Positions 54,502-63,153 of a stretch of DNA of 64,000 nt are shown piece by piece; the first letter of the stretch is position 1, and every line of letters starts with the position of its first letter. Location: the NCBI GenBank assembly GCA_035999765.1, contig CP108521.1:62001-126000 (forward strand), in the 5' to 3' direction. The DNA is from Streptomyces sp. NBC_01231. Lineage in GTDB: Bacteria; Actinomycetota; Actinomycetes; Streptomycetales; Streptomycetaceae. The notes under the pieces are model-generated. The model did not search any database. It had not been told where the DNA came from and saw nothing but the letters and a program-made list of their open reading frames with translations. Position numbers and translations under genes: made by a program.

Positions 54502-55302
54502 GTGGAAAAGAATCTTGAGTTCCCTGACCTGTTGCGACTGATCGATGAACGGTCGACCGCCTTCCGCGCCGTGGTCGCCGCCGCGCCCGGTCTCGACGCT
54601 CAGGTGCCGACCTGCCCCGGGTGGACGCTGTTCGATCTGGTGAAGCACCTGGGTGGGGGAGACCGTTTCTGGGCCGCCATCGTCGGCGCTGGGTCTGCCG
54701 ACGCTCCCCCGGCCGAGGCCGTCGCCGCGCGCGCCGCGCTGGAAGTGCCGCAGGAGCGTGAGGCCCTGCTGGCCTGGCTGGACGCGTCGACGCAGCTTCT
54801 GCTGGGCGCCCTGCGCGCGGCGGGACCGGAGAGCGGTTGCTGGACGTGGTGGCCCGCGTCGCAGTCACCGCAGACCGCCGACGGCACCGCCCGGCACCGG
54901 GTCCAGGAGACCGCGGTGCACACCTACGACGCCCAGCTCGCCGGGGGCGCCCCGCAGCCGCTGCCGGTCGGGCTGGCACTCGACGGTGTGGAGGAGTTCC
55001 TGTTCACCGTCTGCGCAACGCCGAGTGCCTGGCCGCACAAGCCCACGGCCTTCGACTTCCACGCCGCCGAGGGCCGCTCCTGGCGCCTCACTGTCGACGG
55101 CGACGGCGCACGCACCACCCGCATCCCCGCGCCCACCGCCGCGACCGGCGAAGACTCGGACGCAGCCGGCGCCTCCGTCCACGGCACGGCCAGTGAGCTG
55201 GTCCTCTACCTGTACGACCGGATCCAGGCCGACTCCTTGCACGTTGACGGAGACGCAGGGCTGCTCGACCTGCTCCGCGCCTGGGAGCCGGAGGAGAAGT
55301 AG
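54502..55302 (+). CDS. maleylpyruvate isomerase-family mycothiol-dependent enzyme
   Basis: GTG at 54502; 266 residues. LVAAAPGLDAQVPTCPGWT-type start (here VVAAAPGLDAQVPTCPGWTL) and LVKHLGGGDRFW give the DinB-like helical bundle with its first metal histidine; RHRVQETAVHTYDAQLAGG supplies the others. The C-terminal ELVLYLYDRIQADSLHVDGD is the MDMPI_C-type domain. Family members are Zn-dependent mycothiol S-transferases or isomerases of the cytoplasm; substrate here is unknown. Confidence 0.88.
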   Translation: MEKNLEFPDLLRLIDERSTAFRAVVAAAPGLDAQVPTCPGWTLFDLVKHLGGGDRFWAAIVGAGSADAPPAEAVAARAALEVPQEREALLAWLDASTQLLLGALRAAGPESGCWTWWPASQSPQTADGTARHRVQETAVHTYDAQLAGGAPQPLPVGLALDGVEEFLFTVCATPSAWPHKPTAFDFHAAEGRSWRLTVDGDGARTTRIPAPTAATGEDSDAAGASVHGTASELVLYLYDRIQADSLHVDGDAGLLDLLRAWEPEEK

Positions 55303-55437
55303 GACGTGGCGGGGGCGGTTGGCCGCGCCTCGAGCCGGTAAGACACGACTTTTCGCCAGGTTCGTCAGTCGCAGCACCGGGCTCAAACCCGCGAGGCGGC
55401 CTCGGGGCGTCCCCAAGCCGACCGCGCCGAGTGGGCG

Positions 55438-56210
55438 GTGGTCCGGCCACTGCTGCCGGTGCCGGGCTGGCTGCGGGGCCGGGGCGGGCAACCGGAGGCT
55501 TATTGCCACCGCGCGATGCTGGACGCGATCCGCTACCTGGTCGACAACGGCACGAAGTGGCGGGCCATGCCTGCCGACTTCCCACCGTGGGACCGGGTCT
55601 ACGCGTTCTTCCGGCGCTGGCGCAACCACGATCTGGTCCGCGAGTTCCACGACCGGCTCCGCCGCCTGGTCCGCGAGCGGGCCGGGCGGGACTCGGAGCC
55701 GGGCGCCGGCGTGATCGACTCGCAGTCGGTCAAAGCGGACGCGGTCGTCGGCTCTGACAGCCGCGGCTTCGACGGCGGCAAGCTGATCAACGGGCGCAAG
55801 CGGCACGTCGTGGTCGACACCCTTGGCCTGCTGCTCGCGGTGATGGTCACCGCAGCGGATGTAAGCGACCGCGCCGCGGCCCAGGTCCTGCTCACCCAGG
55901 CCACTGCCGCGCACCACCTGCTGGCCCTGGTCTGGGCCGACGGCGGATACACCGGCAGCCTCGTCGAGTACTGCCTCGCGGCCCTCGCCCTGGTCCTCGC
56001 CCTGGTCCTCGCCATCGTCAAACGCAGCGACGACATGCACGGCTTCGTCGTGCTGCCCAAGCGGTGGATCGTCGAGCGGTTCTTCGCCCACCTGATGCGA
56101 AGTCGCCGTCTCGTGCGCGACCTCGAGCGTTCCATCGCCAGCGCGGAGGCGATGGTCTACTGGTCGATGACGATGCTCATGACCCGCCGCGTTGCCCGGC
56201 ACGTCCTTCG
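55438..56210 (+). pseudogene. IS5-family transposase, ends eroded
   Basis: From GTG 55438: RPLLPVPGWLRGRGGQPEAY, RYLVDNGTKWRAMPADFPPW, FFRRWRNHDLVREFHDRLRR, then GVIDSQSVKADAVVGSDSRG (first Asp), GRKRHVVVDTLGLLLAVMVT, LALVWADGGYTGSLVEYCLA and KRWIVERFFAHLMRSRRLVR. In-frame codons continue upstream (QADRAEWAVV) without a start, and after about 56210 the frame reads antisense of the next gene to 56580. The element edges could not be found. Confidence 0.82.
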
Positions 56211-56720
56211 CGAGCGTGAATCGGCCAGGTGCCGGCTCGATCAGCCAGCCGCGCGCCCTCAGCCGCGTGGCCTTCGATCGCAGTGCCTCCACCTTTCCCG
56301 GTACGGGGTCCAGGCCGAAGCAGGCGGCCATCTCCTGGCACGTCAACGCTCCTTGACCGAGTCGGTTACGGTCGCTGAGGGCCTGCAGGATGCGCTGGTA
56401 GTCCACCGACAGCGCCGACCAGGCCAGCCCCGCGCGCCACACCGGCACCACTGTTTTCGGCTTCGCCGCCTCCGCCGGTTCGGGCCGCGCCGGTTGCACA
56501 CCGGGAGCCGGCAGACCCTCGGAGGCAGCGGGGCCGACGACGGCGTCGTTGCCCGGGGCCAGTACCTCGCCAACGCGTGAGCGGGCGATGACCCACTCGT
56601 TCCACTCCCGCTCAGCCACGGCCAGCTCCGCCTGGAGGCGGTCGGCCTCCTCCCGCAGATCGTCGACACGACGGCGAGCGGTGAGCTCACGCTGTTCCAG
56701 CAGCCTCACGACCGACGGCA
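56207..56720 (-). pseudogene. hypothetical protein with coiled coil, C-terminus cut by IS
   Basis: ATG 56720: MPSVVRLLEQRELTARRRVD then DLREEADRLQAELAVAEREW form a coiled coil, followed by VWRAGLAWSALSVDYQRILQ, LTCQEMAACFGLDPVPGKVE and ALRSKATRLRARGWLIEPAP-GRFTLA, a winged-helix-like end. This protein type is common beside IS5 elements in Streptomyces. After FTLA the frame runs into the IS5 transposase antisense, so only the last few residues are lost. Confidence 0.6.
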
Positions 56721-57175
56721 TCCTCGACCTTCACCAAAGCAACGACACGACAGGACACGACACCCCTGCCACGAGACCGCCGACCCTATGCCTGACCAGC
56801 GAGAACACAGTCCTCAAGCCCGGAAAGACAACAACTTCTAAGTAGGGGGGCCTTGACCCCGAGTCTTGGACACGGGCTATGCGGCTGGATGCAGCGTAGT
56901 TGGTGTTGTTCGGGACGCTGTTTCGTAGGCGATCGGGCTGCGGTGTCCGAGGCGGGAGTGACGGCGTCGGGTGTTGTAGCGGTGCAGCCAGCCGAACGCG
57001 TCGAGGCGGGCCTCGCGCTCGCTGGACCAGTGCTTGCGGCCCTGGAGCGTCTCGCGTTTGAACATCGCGTGAAGGACTCGGCGAGCGCGTTGTCCGCGCT
57101 GGAGCCGATCGCGCTCATCGACTGACTGACGCCGGCCTGGCGGCAGGCTTCGGCGAAGGCCCAGCTGGTGTACTG

Positions 57176-58664
57176 GGCGAGTTCAACTGGTCGATGCAAC
57201 ACCGGCTTGTTGAAGCGAGCGTAGTTGCTCCTCGAAGATTTCAGCGGGCGTCTTCCACCCGAGGATCTTTCGTGGCCGGTTGTTGAGCGCGTGAGCGACG
57301 GCCTCGAGTTCGTCAGCGGACCAGCGCGACAGGTCGGTGCCTTTGGGGAAGTACTGCCGCAGCAGACCGTTAGTGTTCTCGTTCGTCGGGCGCTGCCACG
57401 GTGAGTGCGGGTCAGCGAAGAACACCCGCGTCCCGGTCTCCAGCGCGAACTGCGCGTGGCCCGAAAGCTCCTTCCCGCGATCCCACGTCAGGGTCTTGCG
57501 CAACTGGTCGGGCAACTTGGTCATCGACGCCCCGAGTGCGGCGTTCATCGCGATGGCCCCGTAGCCGCCGAGCGACGGCCCGTTCTTCACGTACGGCTTC
57601 TCGCCCCAGCCCTCCATGCGTGGCAGGTGGACAAGGAGCGTTGAACGGCTGCTGCGCTCGACAAGCGTGCCGATCGCGGACCTGTCCGTCCCGATGATCA
57701 GGTCGCCTTCCCAATGCCCGGGCATGGCCCGGTCGTTGGCCTCGGCGGGGCGCTCGCTGAGGACGACATCGGCGGTGACATGCCCTTGGGGCCTGTTCCG
57801 TGACCTGGCCCTCGGCTCCCGCAATGCTCGCCCCGTCCGGAGACAAGTGACCAGTTCACGCTTGAGCGCACCACGCCCCTCGATGAACAGCGACTGGTAG
57901 ATGGCCTCGTGGCTGATGCGCATGGACTCATCATCGGGGAAGTCCACCTTCAGCCGATGCGCGATCTGCTCTGGGCTCCATGCCGTCGACCACCGACGGT
58001 CTTGGCGATGGGGCTTGTTCAACCCCTTCCACGGCGGTGTCCTGGGGCCCGGGACGATCGTGCCGTCATGCCTACGGACGTTCCCAGCGAGCCGGTCTTG
58101 CACATACTCACGCAGCCGCTCGTTGCCCACCAGCTTCGCCGTCTTCGGACGCTTTGCGGCCCGCTGTGTCTTCCACTGCGCCACCACGGCGCGGTAGACC
58201 GGCTTCCCGCCCCTGGTCGCAGCGTTTCGGCGCAGTTCACGAGACACGGTCCCGGGGTCGCGGCCGATCGTGAGAGCGATCTCGCGCACGCCCTTGTCCT
58301 GGGCCTTGAGCAGCGCGATCTCCTCACGCTCGGCGAACGACAGGTACCGGCCAGTGGGCTCGTCCAGGCTCAGCGGGGTCATCCCGCCAGCGTGTCGAAA
58401 CCATCGGATCCCGACCGGTGCCGACACGCCGACCCCCTCGGCGGCCTGGACCGTTGCGACCCCGGACGCAATCAGGCGCCAGAACTCCCGTTGCACAGCG
58501 CGCGACGGCTCCGGGCGGCCGGGCGAGCGCATCGGCGCCCGCATCGCCCGATCCGCGGCCCACTGCCGTCGCACCCCGGCCGGCGCCTGCGGCATCGGCT
58601 TCTTCGGTCGTCCCATCCAACAACCTCCGTGATCAAGGTGTTGCGACGACCAGTTGAATTCGCC
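57176..58664 (-). mobile_element. IS30-family element, copy 2
   Basis: 1489 bp, same length and ends as copy 1, with a 3-bp target duplication (CAG on the minus strand; CTG at 57173-57175 and 58665-58667). Inserted after the Gln codon of GSQ in IS3 orfB. Confidence 0.92.
57183..58616 (-). CDS. IS30-family transposase, copy 2
   Basis: 477 residues from ATG 58616, identical in protein sequence to the copy at 45878-47311, including the duplicated HTH region, LIIGTDRSAIGTL, LTWDRGKELSGHA and NENTNGLLRQYFP. The identity of the two copies points to very recent movement. The ORF also reads open from the upstream IS3 orfB codons, as in copy 1. Confidence 0.95.
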   Translation of the reverse strand: MGRPKKPMPQAPAGVRRQWAADRAMRAPMRSPGRPEPSRAVQREFWRLIASGVATVQAAEGVGVSAPVGIRWFRHAGGMTPLSLDEPTGRYLSFAEREEIALLKAQDKGVREIALTIGRDPGTVSRELRRNAATRGGKPVYRAVVAQWKTQRAAKRPKTAKLVGNERLREYVQDRLAGNVRRHDGTIVPGPRTPPWKGLNKPHRQDRRWSTAWSPEQIAHRLKVDFPDDESMRISHEAIYQSLFIEGRGALKRELVTCLRTGRALREPRARSRNRPQGHVTADVVLSERPAEANDRAMPGHWEGDLIIGTDRSAIGTLVERSSRSTLLVHLPRMEGWGEKPYVKNGPSLGGYGAIAMNAALGASMTKLPDQLRKTLTWDRGKELSGHAQFALETGTRVFFADPHSPWQRPTNENTNGLLRQYFPKGTDLSRWSADELEAVAHALNNRPRKILGWKTPAEIFEEQLRSLQQAGVASTS

Positions 58665-59275
58665 CTGGCTGCCGGCATCCGAATGATGAACGAGGCCCGG
58701 TCCAGCAGGAGTTCCGGCGCGGTCTCGACGCCACAAGGCCATGTCGAGGGCGTCAAGGACGAGCTTGGCCCGCTTGCTGGTGGCAGCGGACCAGCCCACG
58801 ATCGCCCGGGAGAACAGGTCCACGACGAACGCGACGTAAACGATCCCGGACCAGGTGGCGACATAAGTGAAGTCCGCGACCCATCTCTCGTTCGGCCGGG
58901 ACGCCGTGAAGTCGCGTTGCAGCAGGTCAGCTGCCCGATCATGGCCGTCGTCCCGGACGGTGGTGCGGATCTTCTTCCCTCGCCGGGCGCCCTCCAGGCC
59001 CAGGTCGCGCATCAGCCGGGCGACGGTGCAGCGGGCCACCGGTATGCCTTCGCGATGCAGTTGCCGCCAGACTTTCCTGACCCCGTAGACGCTGAAGTTG
59101 TCCGTGTGGACGCGGCTGATCTGCGTTTTCAGTTCGGTGTCGCGGACTGTTCGGGTGCTGGGTGTGCGGTTCTTCGCCGCGTAATAGGTGCTCGTCACGA
59201 TCTTCAGTCCGTGGCTGGTCAGGACTCGGCAGATCGGCTCGACTCCGAACACCTTTTTGAACTCGTCGTTGAACG

Positions 59276-59602
59276 CTACGAGCGCTTCGACGGCCGGTCG
59301 AGCTCGGCCGCGAAGAAAGCCGATGCCGCCTTGAGGATCTCGTTCGCCCGCCGCAGTTCGGCGTTCTCCGCCTTCAGGCGCTTGATCTCTGCAGCCTCGT
59401 CCGAAGTCACGCCCGGGCGCTGGCCGGCATCGATTTCGGCTTTGCGGACCCAGGTCCGCACCGTCTCAGCGGCACCGATCCCGAGCTTCGCGGCGACCGC
59501 CTTCATCGCGGCCCACTCGGTCGGGTAATTCGGGCGGACCTCCGCGACCATGCGCACCGCACGCTCACGAAGCTCAGCAGGATAGGGGGACGGACGTGCC
59601 AT
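59276..59602 (-). CDS. IS3-family OrfA
   Basis: 108 residues: MARPSPYPAELRERAVRMVA, EWAAMKAVAAKLGIGAAETV, RTWVRKAEIDAGQRPGV and the coiled coil EAAEIKRLKAENAELRRANE. Typical HTH plus zipper OrfA, intact. Confidence 0.9.
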   Translation of the reverse strand: MARPSPYPAELRERAVRMVAEVRPNYPTEWAAMKAVAAKLGIGAAETVRTWVRKAEIDAGQRPGVTSDEAAEIKRLKAENAELRRANEILKAASAFFAAELDRPSKRS

Positions 59603-59652
59603 GACTCGATCCTCTCAGGGAATCGAGCCTCCATCAGACCCGGAGCGGTTCA

Positions 59653-59900
59653 GTACTTGTCGTCGGACGTGCTGGGGTGATTACCCCGGAAGCCGGCGGC
59701 GTTGTATTTCTTCGGGAAACCACCCCCGTAGAACAGCGCCCGCGAGACGAAGTCGGTGCAGTCGTCACCGAACCCGTTGTTCGAGATCTCGTAATGGCTC
59801 GAGGCCCAGGAGGCGACGGCTGGATCGCCATTGCTGCCCCCGCCCCCGGGATCGACGTACTCGGGGGCGAGGATGGCGTGACCATTGCTGTCGAGCGTCC
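59653..59900 (-). pseudogene. amidase-domain (Amidase_6-like) gene fragment cut by IS3
   Basis: Reads SNGDPAVASWASSHYEISNN, GFGDDCTDFVSRALFYGGGF and AGFRGNHPSTSDDKY, where DCTDFVSRAL matches the catalytic-Cys motif of the putative amidase domain. Truncated at both sides, by IS3 at 59652 and by IS5 scrap near 59900. Confidence 0.6.
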
Positions 59901-60414
59901 ATTCCGGGCCTACGCCCAGGCAGAAGGCGTCGAGCTGCGCATCGACGGCACAGAGACCCAGGTCCGCCGTCCCAGGGCCGGCCGAGCCGGCCGCGGGGCG
60001 CCTGCTGTGGTCCGGGGCACCGGGGCCTCGCCAACGACTTCCCTCACCAAGTCCAGGCACCGCCGCGCACGCCGAAGGACGATGTGCCACTGGGCGAAGC
60101 AGCGGGCGGATCTCGTGGATGGCGCGGGTGTTGGTTGGGCGGGTCACGCCGTACAGCTCAGCCAGTGCCGCGTGCGGCAGCTGCAGACGCAGGTGGGCCA
60201 CGGTGACAAGGACCCTGTCGGTGAAGACCAGCCTGTGATCCGGCCGGGCTCCGGCGGCCCGCTTGCGCTCTCCGCCACGGCGCTCACGCAACTCGGACTC
60301 ACATCGCCCCAGCCAAGGGTCGGCCAACTCCTCGATCAGAACGCCGAGATGTGCACCACCAAGCCCGCAGAAGACAGGATGCAACAAGGCCGCACGAGCT
60401 CGGTAATGCGTCAC
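59893..60414 (-). pseudogene. IS5-family transposase remnant with an inverted inner segment
   Basis: Minus strand from GTG 60414: VTHYRARAALLHPVFCGLGG, HLGVLIEELADPWLGRCESE, AHLRLQLPHAALAELYGVTR and TRAIHEIRPLL, the HTH front of a Tnp_4-type transposase. The following part, AYAQAEGVELRIDGTETQVR and RPRAGRAG, is on the plus strand at 59905-60000, so the inner piece is inverted. Confidence 0.6.
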
Positions 60415-60445
60415 AACATCACCAACCCGTGCGGTCCATCTCGCG

Positions 60446-60979
60446 TCACGGTTCGCCGGCGGCCCGAGCGGCGTAGGGCTTCGCGACCAGTTCCTCCACC
60501 ACAGCGCTCTTCGCCGTCGAGTAGTCCCGCCTGCCTTCGCTGTCGGCATGGAACCGCTGCGCCAAGGCCACCTTCAACGCGCTGTAGCGCCGGACTTCAT
60601 CGGGCCGTTGACGCAGGTAGTCACGGAGCAAGACGTGATCAAGATGGGGTCTGGAATCTGCGATCACGCCGTAGAGGTGATGTTCGGGAGCCGCAGGAGG
60701 GGCTTGGAAAGCCTCCCGCCCCGGAATCTGCAGATCGCCTTCGTGGCGGTAGCCCTGCGCGGTTAGCCGCAAGATCAGCTCGGGCATGGCTGCCTCCTCG
60801 GCGACCACAATGTCGAGGTCGATGATCGGCTTGGCGGCGCAGCCGGGCACGGCTGTACTTCCGACATGCTCGATGGATACAGCCAGGTCCGCGACATGAG
60901 GTGCAAGCCGGTGCCGCAGGTCCTCAAAGCGCCCGGGCCATCGGGGGTCGTAGTCGCGGACCACGATCATGCCAGTCAT
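60446..60979 (-). CDS. GrpB/UPF0157 family protein
   Basis: 177 residues from ATG 60979 (MTGMIVVRDYDPRWPGRFED). The nucleotidyltransferase-like core is clear: VSIEHVGSTAVPGCAAKPII with DLDIVV, then LRLTAQGYRHEGDLQIPGRE, HHLYGV and HVLLRDYLRQRPDEVRRYSA. Biochemical role of the family is not settled. Alternative start at 60970. Confidence 0.9.
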   Translation of the reverse strand: MTGMIVVRDYDPRWPGRFEDLRHRLAPHVADLAVSIEHVGSTAVPGCAAKPIIDLDIVVAEEAAMPELILRLTAQGYRHEGDLQIPGREAFQAPPAAPEHHLYGVIADSRPHLDHVLLRDYLRQRPDEVRRYSALKVALAQRFHADSEGRRDYSTAKSAVVEELVAKPYAARAAGEP

Positions 60980-61247
60980 GCCGGCAGTGTCGCAGGACCG
61001 CCAGGGCCCACTCCCCCGCCGCCCGATCCGCACGGGCACGGCGCGGGGCCGCTGCGTGGGAGGTGTCCCTTCACGGCGTCCCTGGACACGAGCCACCTCG
61101 ACGCGCAGGGCGTGGCCTACAGCGCCGACCGGACCCACTCCGGTGGCCATGGCCACCGTGGGGCCGGACCTCCGCGAGGCGTGAGCCCGTGCCGTGCCTC
61201 GTGGGTGCCCGCCCCGAGCCGGTGGTCCGGGCGTGCAAAGAGGCGGT

Positions 61248-61362
61248 TCAGCGCGTGCGGGGCGGGGTCATGCTGGCGTGGAGCAGGGCCGCGCGGTTGA
61301 GTTCGGCGCCCTGCTTGTGTTCCTCGTTGAACAGGGCGGTCAGATCCTTGGGGGCAGCGCTT
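61248..61362 (-). pseudogene. C-terminal scrap truncated at a transposon end
   Basis: Reads APKDLTALFNEEHKQGAELN and RAALLHASMTPPRTR, stop 61248. The upstream part is replaced at 61362 by the terminal-repeat sequence. Family unknown. Confidence 0.35.
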
Positions 61363-61597
61363 CTGTCCCGTCTCATTAGATCTTGCGGAGGCGGGGGTGC
61401 TGGCCTGCTGGGTGACAGGTTGATCTGCGATTCACGGAGGGTGAGATACGGCGTCTTGGGAGAAGGGCCGACGGTGTCGAGGGCGCGTCTGGTTGATCAT
61501 GGCGGGGTGGTGCTTCTTGACCTGGCCTTCGTCAGGATGGTGAGACGCCTGCTTCCGGGGTTCTCACTGAAGGTGGCAGTTTCCGTGGCTGTGGTGC

Positions 61598-61920
61598 TCA
61601 GTTGCTGGGTGGAGTCCCCTTGGTCTGTTCGCCTTCGGTATGTCGGATGCGCACCGTGCCGGCGTCCAAGTTCACCTGGAAAGGCGGGTCCTCCGCCGGT
61701 TTGACGTTCTTTCGCACGCGTTCTTGTTCCATGGCCCGTTTGACGGCCTGGGCCCCGGGGTCGCCCTCTTGGTGAGGTCGACACCGATCGATGACAGGCC
61801 CTTGGTTTTGCGCCGGTAGATTCAGCCCCGAGCCTCCATCGCCAGCAGAACGCGATCTGCCAGGAACACTGCGAAGCCCAGCGCAACAACTCCTCCCGCA
61901 ACCAGCAACACGGTGCCCAT
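61598..61920 (-). pseudogene. small membrane protein gene with nonsense and frameshift lesions
   Basis: ATG 61920: MGTVLLVAGGVVALGFAVFL, ADRVLLAMEARG, then TGA where the frame goes on IYRRKTKGLSSIGVDL. One frame away come AQAVKRAMEQERVRKNVKPA and PPFQVNLDAGTVRIRHTEGE to the stop at 61598. The TGA looks like a mutated TGG. The start follows the preceding gene by 3 bp. Confidence 0.55.
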
Positions 61921-61923
61921 GGA

Positions 61924-62277
61924 TCAGCGACCGGACCTCAGGCGATTGACCCAGCGGCCAAGGCCCCGACGTGAGCGGCGGGGGCGCGGCTGACGTGGTC
62001 GACGGTTCTCTGCGCCGGTTTGGCCGGCTTCGCCGGGTCTGCGCCCCCAGTGATCGTCCGGTGACAGGATCGGCGCCTTGCGTTCTGCCTGGGCTCGGAT
62101 CTCCACGTGAGATTCGTGAGCGGTGATGCGGAACGCCTCTTCGTAGGAGGCCAGGGCGGCGCTCATGGCCCCGCCCGCAAGGCCCCGACGACGAATACGC
62201 GCGGCCAGCCACGCAAAGAAGCCCAGGACAGCGGTGAGGCCGCCGATCAAGATCAGGAACGGTAAGAGCGCACCCAT
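61924..62277 (-). CDS. small membrane protein
   Basis: 117 residues: MGALLPFLILIGGLTAVLGF makes one N-terminal helix, followed by FAWLAARIRRRGLAGGAMSA and an acidic-basic cytosolic part (SYEEAFRITAHESHVEIRAQ, then a very basic tail). First gene of a pair with the decayed gene below it. Function unknown. Confidence 0.55.
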   Translation of the reverse strand: MGALLPFLILIGGLTAVLGFFAWLAARIRRRGLAGGAMSAALASYEEAFRITAHESHVEIRAQAERKAPILSPDDHWGRRPGEAGQTGAENRRPRQPRPRRSRRGLGRWVNRLRSGR

Positions 62278-62299
62278 GGATACGAGCCTACTGGCCGAC

Positions 62300-62332
62300 T
62301 GTGATGCTCGGTGGCCAACTCCTCGGTCACAG
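62300..62332. repeat. overlapping terminal-repeat-like units next to tniQ
   Basis: TGTGATGCTCGGTGGCCAAC forward and TGTGACCGAGGAGTTGGCCA inverted overlap here, 8 bp past the tniQ stop. Both resemble the TGTGAC...GGACC units of the 20900 element, so this may be an older transposon end. Confidence 0.35.
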
Positions 62333-62340
62333 TTTCCGAG

Positions 62341-63153
62341 TCAGGCTCGACGGGAGTTGGTGGGGAGCGATGCCGAAGCGTTGTGCCGCCTCGGTTGGCA
62401 ATCGTGGGTGGTATCGCCAGTGCGGTGAGGCAAAAGGCTGGTGAGAATGACGACTTCGGGATAGGTGGACAGTTCGATCCGGGCTTCGGAGGGGCGGTGG
62501 GGGTCACCGAACGGGTCCTCGCCCAGTACGTCGAGTCGGCGGTTCCAACGCTGCCGAAGCGGCGGGCTGCTGACCTCGTTGGTGAGGCACTTGATCAGGC
62601 GGTCGCGGGCGTCGAGGTAGGCCAGTGCGGTGGAGGTGTGGGTGCCGTGGCGGAGGGTCCGCTGGTGTTGGCGGTTGGCCCGGAGAACTTCGGGCAGTCG
62701 AGTGAGGCTGCGCTGCTCGTCTCCGAGGAGCCAGCGGTGATGCTGGTGGCAGACACCTTCGTGGTGAGGAGTGCTGCGGACAACGAGGCCGCGGATGTGG
62801 CGGCGGGCCATGCAGAGGCGGCAGGCCGGGCGGCGTCGCGGTTCGATGACCTCCTCGGTGGCGGACAGCGGCAACCGCCGGATCGGGTCGCCGATTGTGC
62901 CGAGCGGAGGCATCGCGTGGATCAGGGAGGCCGGGCTCCGGCTGGTCAGCGCGGAGAGCCGCAACAGCCCCGCGGGGGTCCAGTAGCCGACTCGGTTGTC
63001 GTCACGGCGGTGTTGTCGCGACGGGCCGATCAGGGACGAGAAGTGCCCGATGGTGAGGTGGTTGGCGTCGGCGAGCCGGTTCAGGTAGGAGCCGATGGTC
63101 TCGCCGTGGACGGGTGGTGGCGTGAGCGGCAGGGCCCGCAGCCGGGTGGTCAC
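62341..63153 (-). CDS. tniQ: TniQ-family transposition protein
   Basis: GTG at 63153 overlaps the tniB stop (GTGA); 270 residues. VTTRLRALPLTPPPVHGETI and GSYLNRLADANHLTIGHFSS are the usual TniQ opening; CRLCMARRHIRGLVVRSTPH, HEGVCHQHHRWLLGDEQ is the zinc-binding motif; RLPEVLRANRQHQRTLRHGT follows. TniQ links target choice to the TniB ATPase in Tn402/Tn5053 and TnsD-like systems. The C-terminal tail looks short. Confidence 0.88.
   Translation of the reverse strand: MTTRLRALPLTPPPVHGETIGSYLNRLADANHLTIGHFSSLIGPSRQHRRDDNRVGYWTPAGLLRLSALTSRSPASLIHAMPPLGTIGDPIRRLPLSATEEVIEPRRRPACRLCMARRHIRGLVVRSTPHHEGVCHQHHRWLLGDEQRSLTRLPEVLRANRQHQRTLRHGTHTSTALAYLDARDRLIKCLTNEVSSPPLRQRWNRRLDVLGEDPFGDPHRPSEARIELSTYPEVVILTSLLPHRTGDTTHDCQPRRHNASASLPTNSRRA

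Larger units (their letters stand above)
56877..59252 (-). pseudogene. IS3-family OrfB split by IS30 and frameshifted
   Basis: Front part 59252-58665: MFGVEPICRVLTSHGLKIVT, YGVRKVWRQLHREGIPVARC, RWVADFTYVATWSGIVYVAF and LVHHSDAGSQ. After IS30 it resumes at 57175 as QYTSWAFAEACRQAGVSQSM, SSADNALAESF and then, after a one-base loss near 57073, AMFKRETLQGRKHW and RRRHSRLGHRSPIAYETASR to the stop at 56877. Confidence 0.88.
56854..59652 (-). mobile_element. IS3-family element 2, interrupted by IS30
   Basis: Likely ends TTGACCCCGAGTCTTGG (from 56853) and the complement of TGAACCGCTCCGGGTCTGAT (to 59652). Encodes orfA and orfB on the minus strand; orfB holds IS30 copy 2 and has one frameshift. Different subgroup from element 1. 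Confidence 0.75.

Noticed and set aside
54865..56721. 618-codon minus-strand frame
   Set aside because: Only its first 170 codons (56207-56720) are a real gene; the rest is antisense of the IS5 transposase and the MDMPI-family gene.
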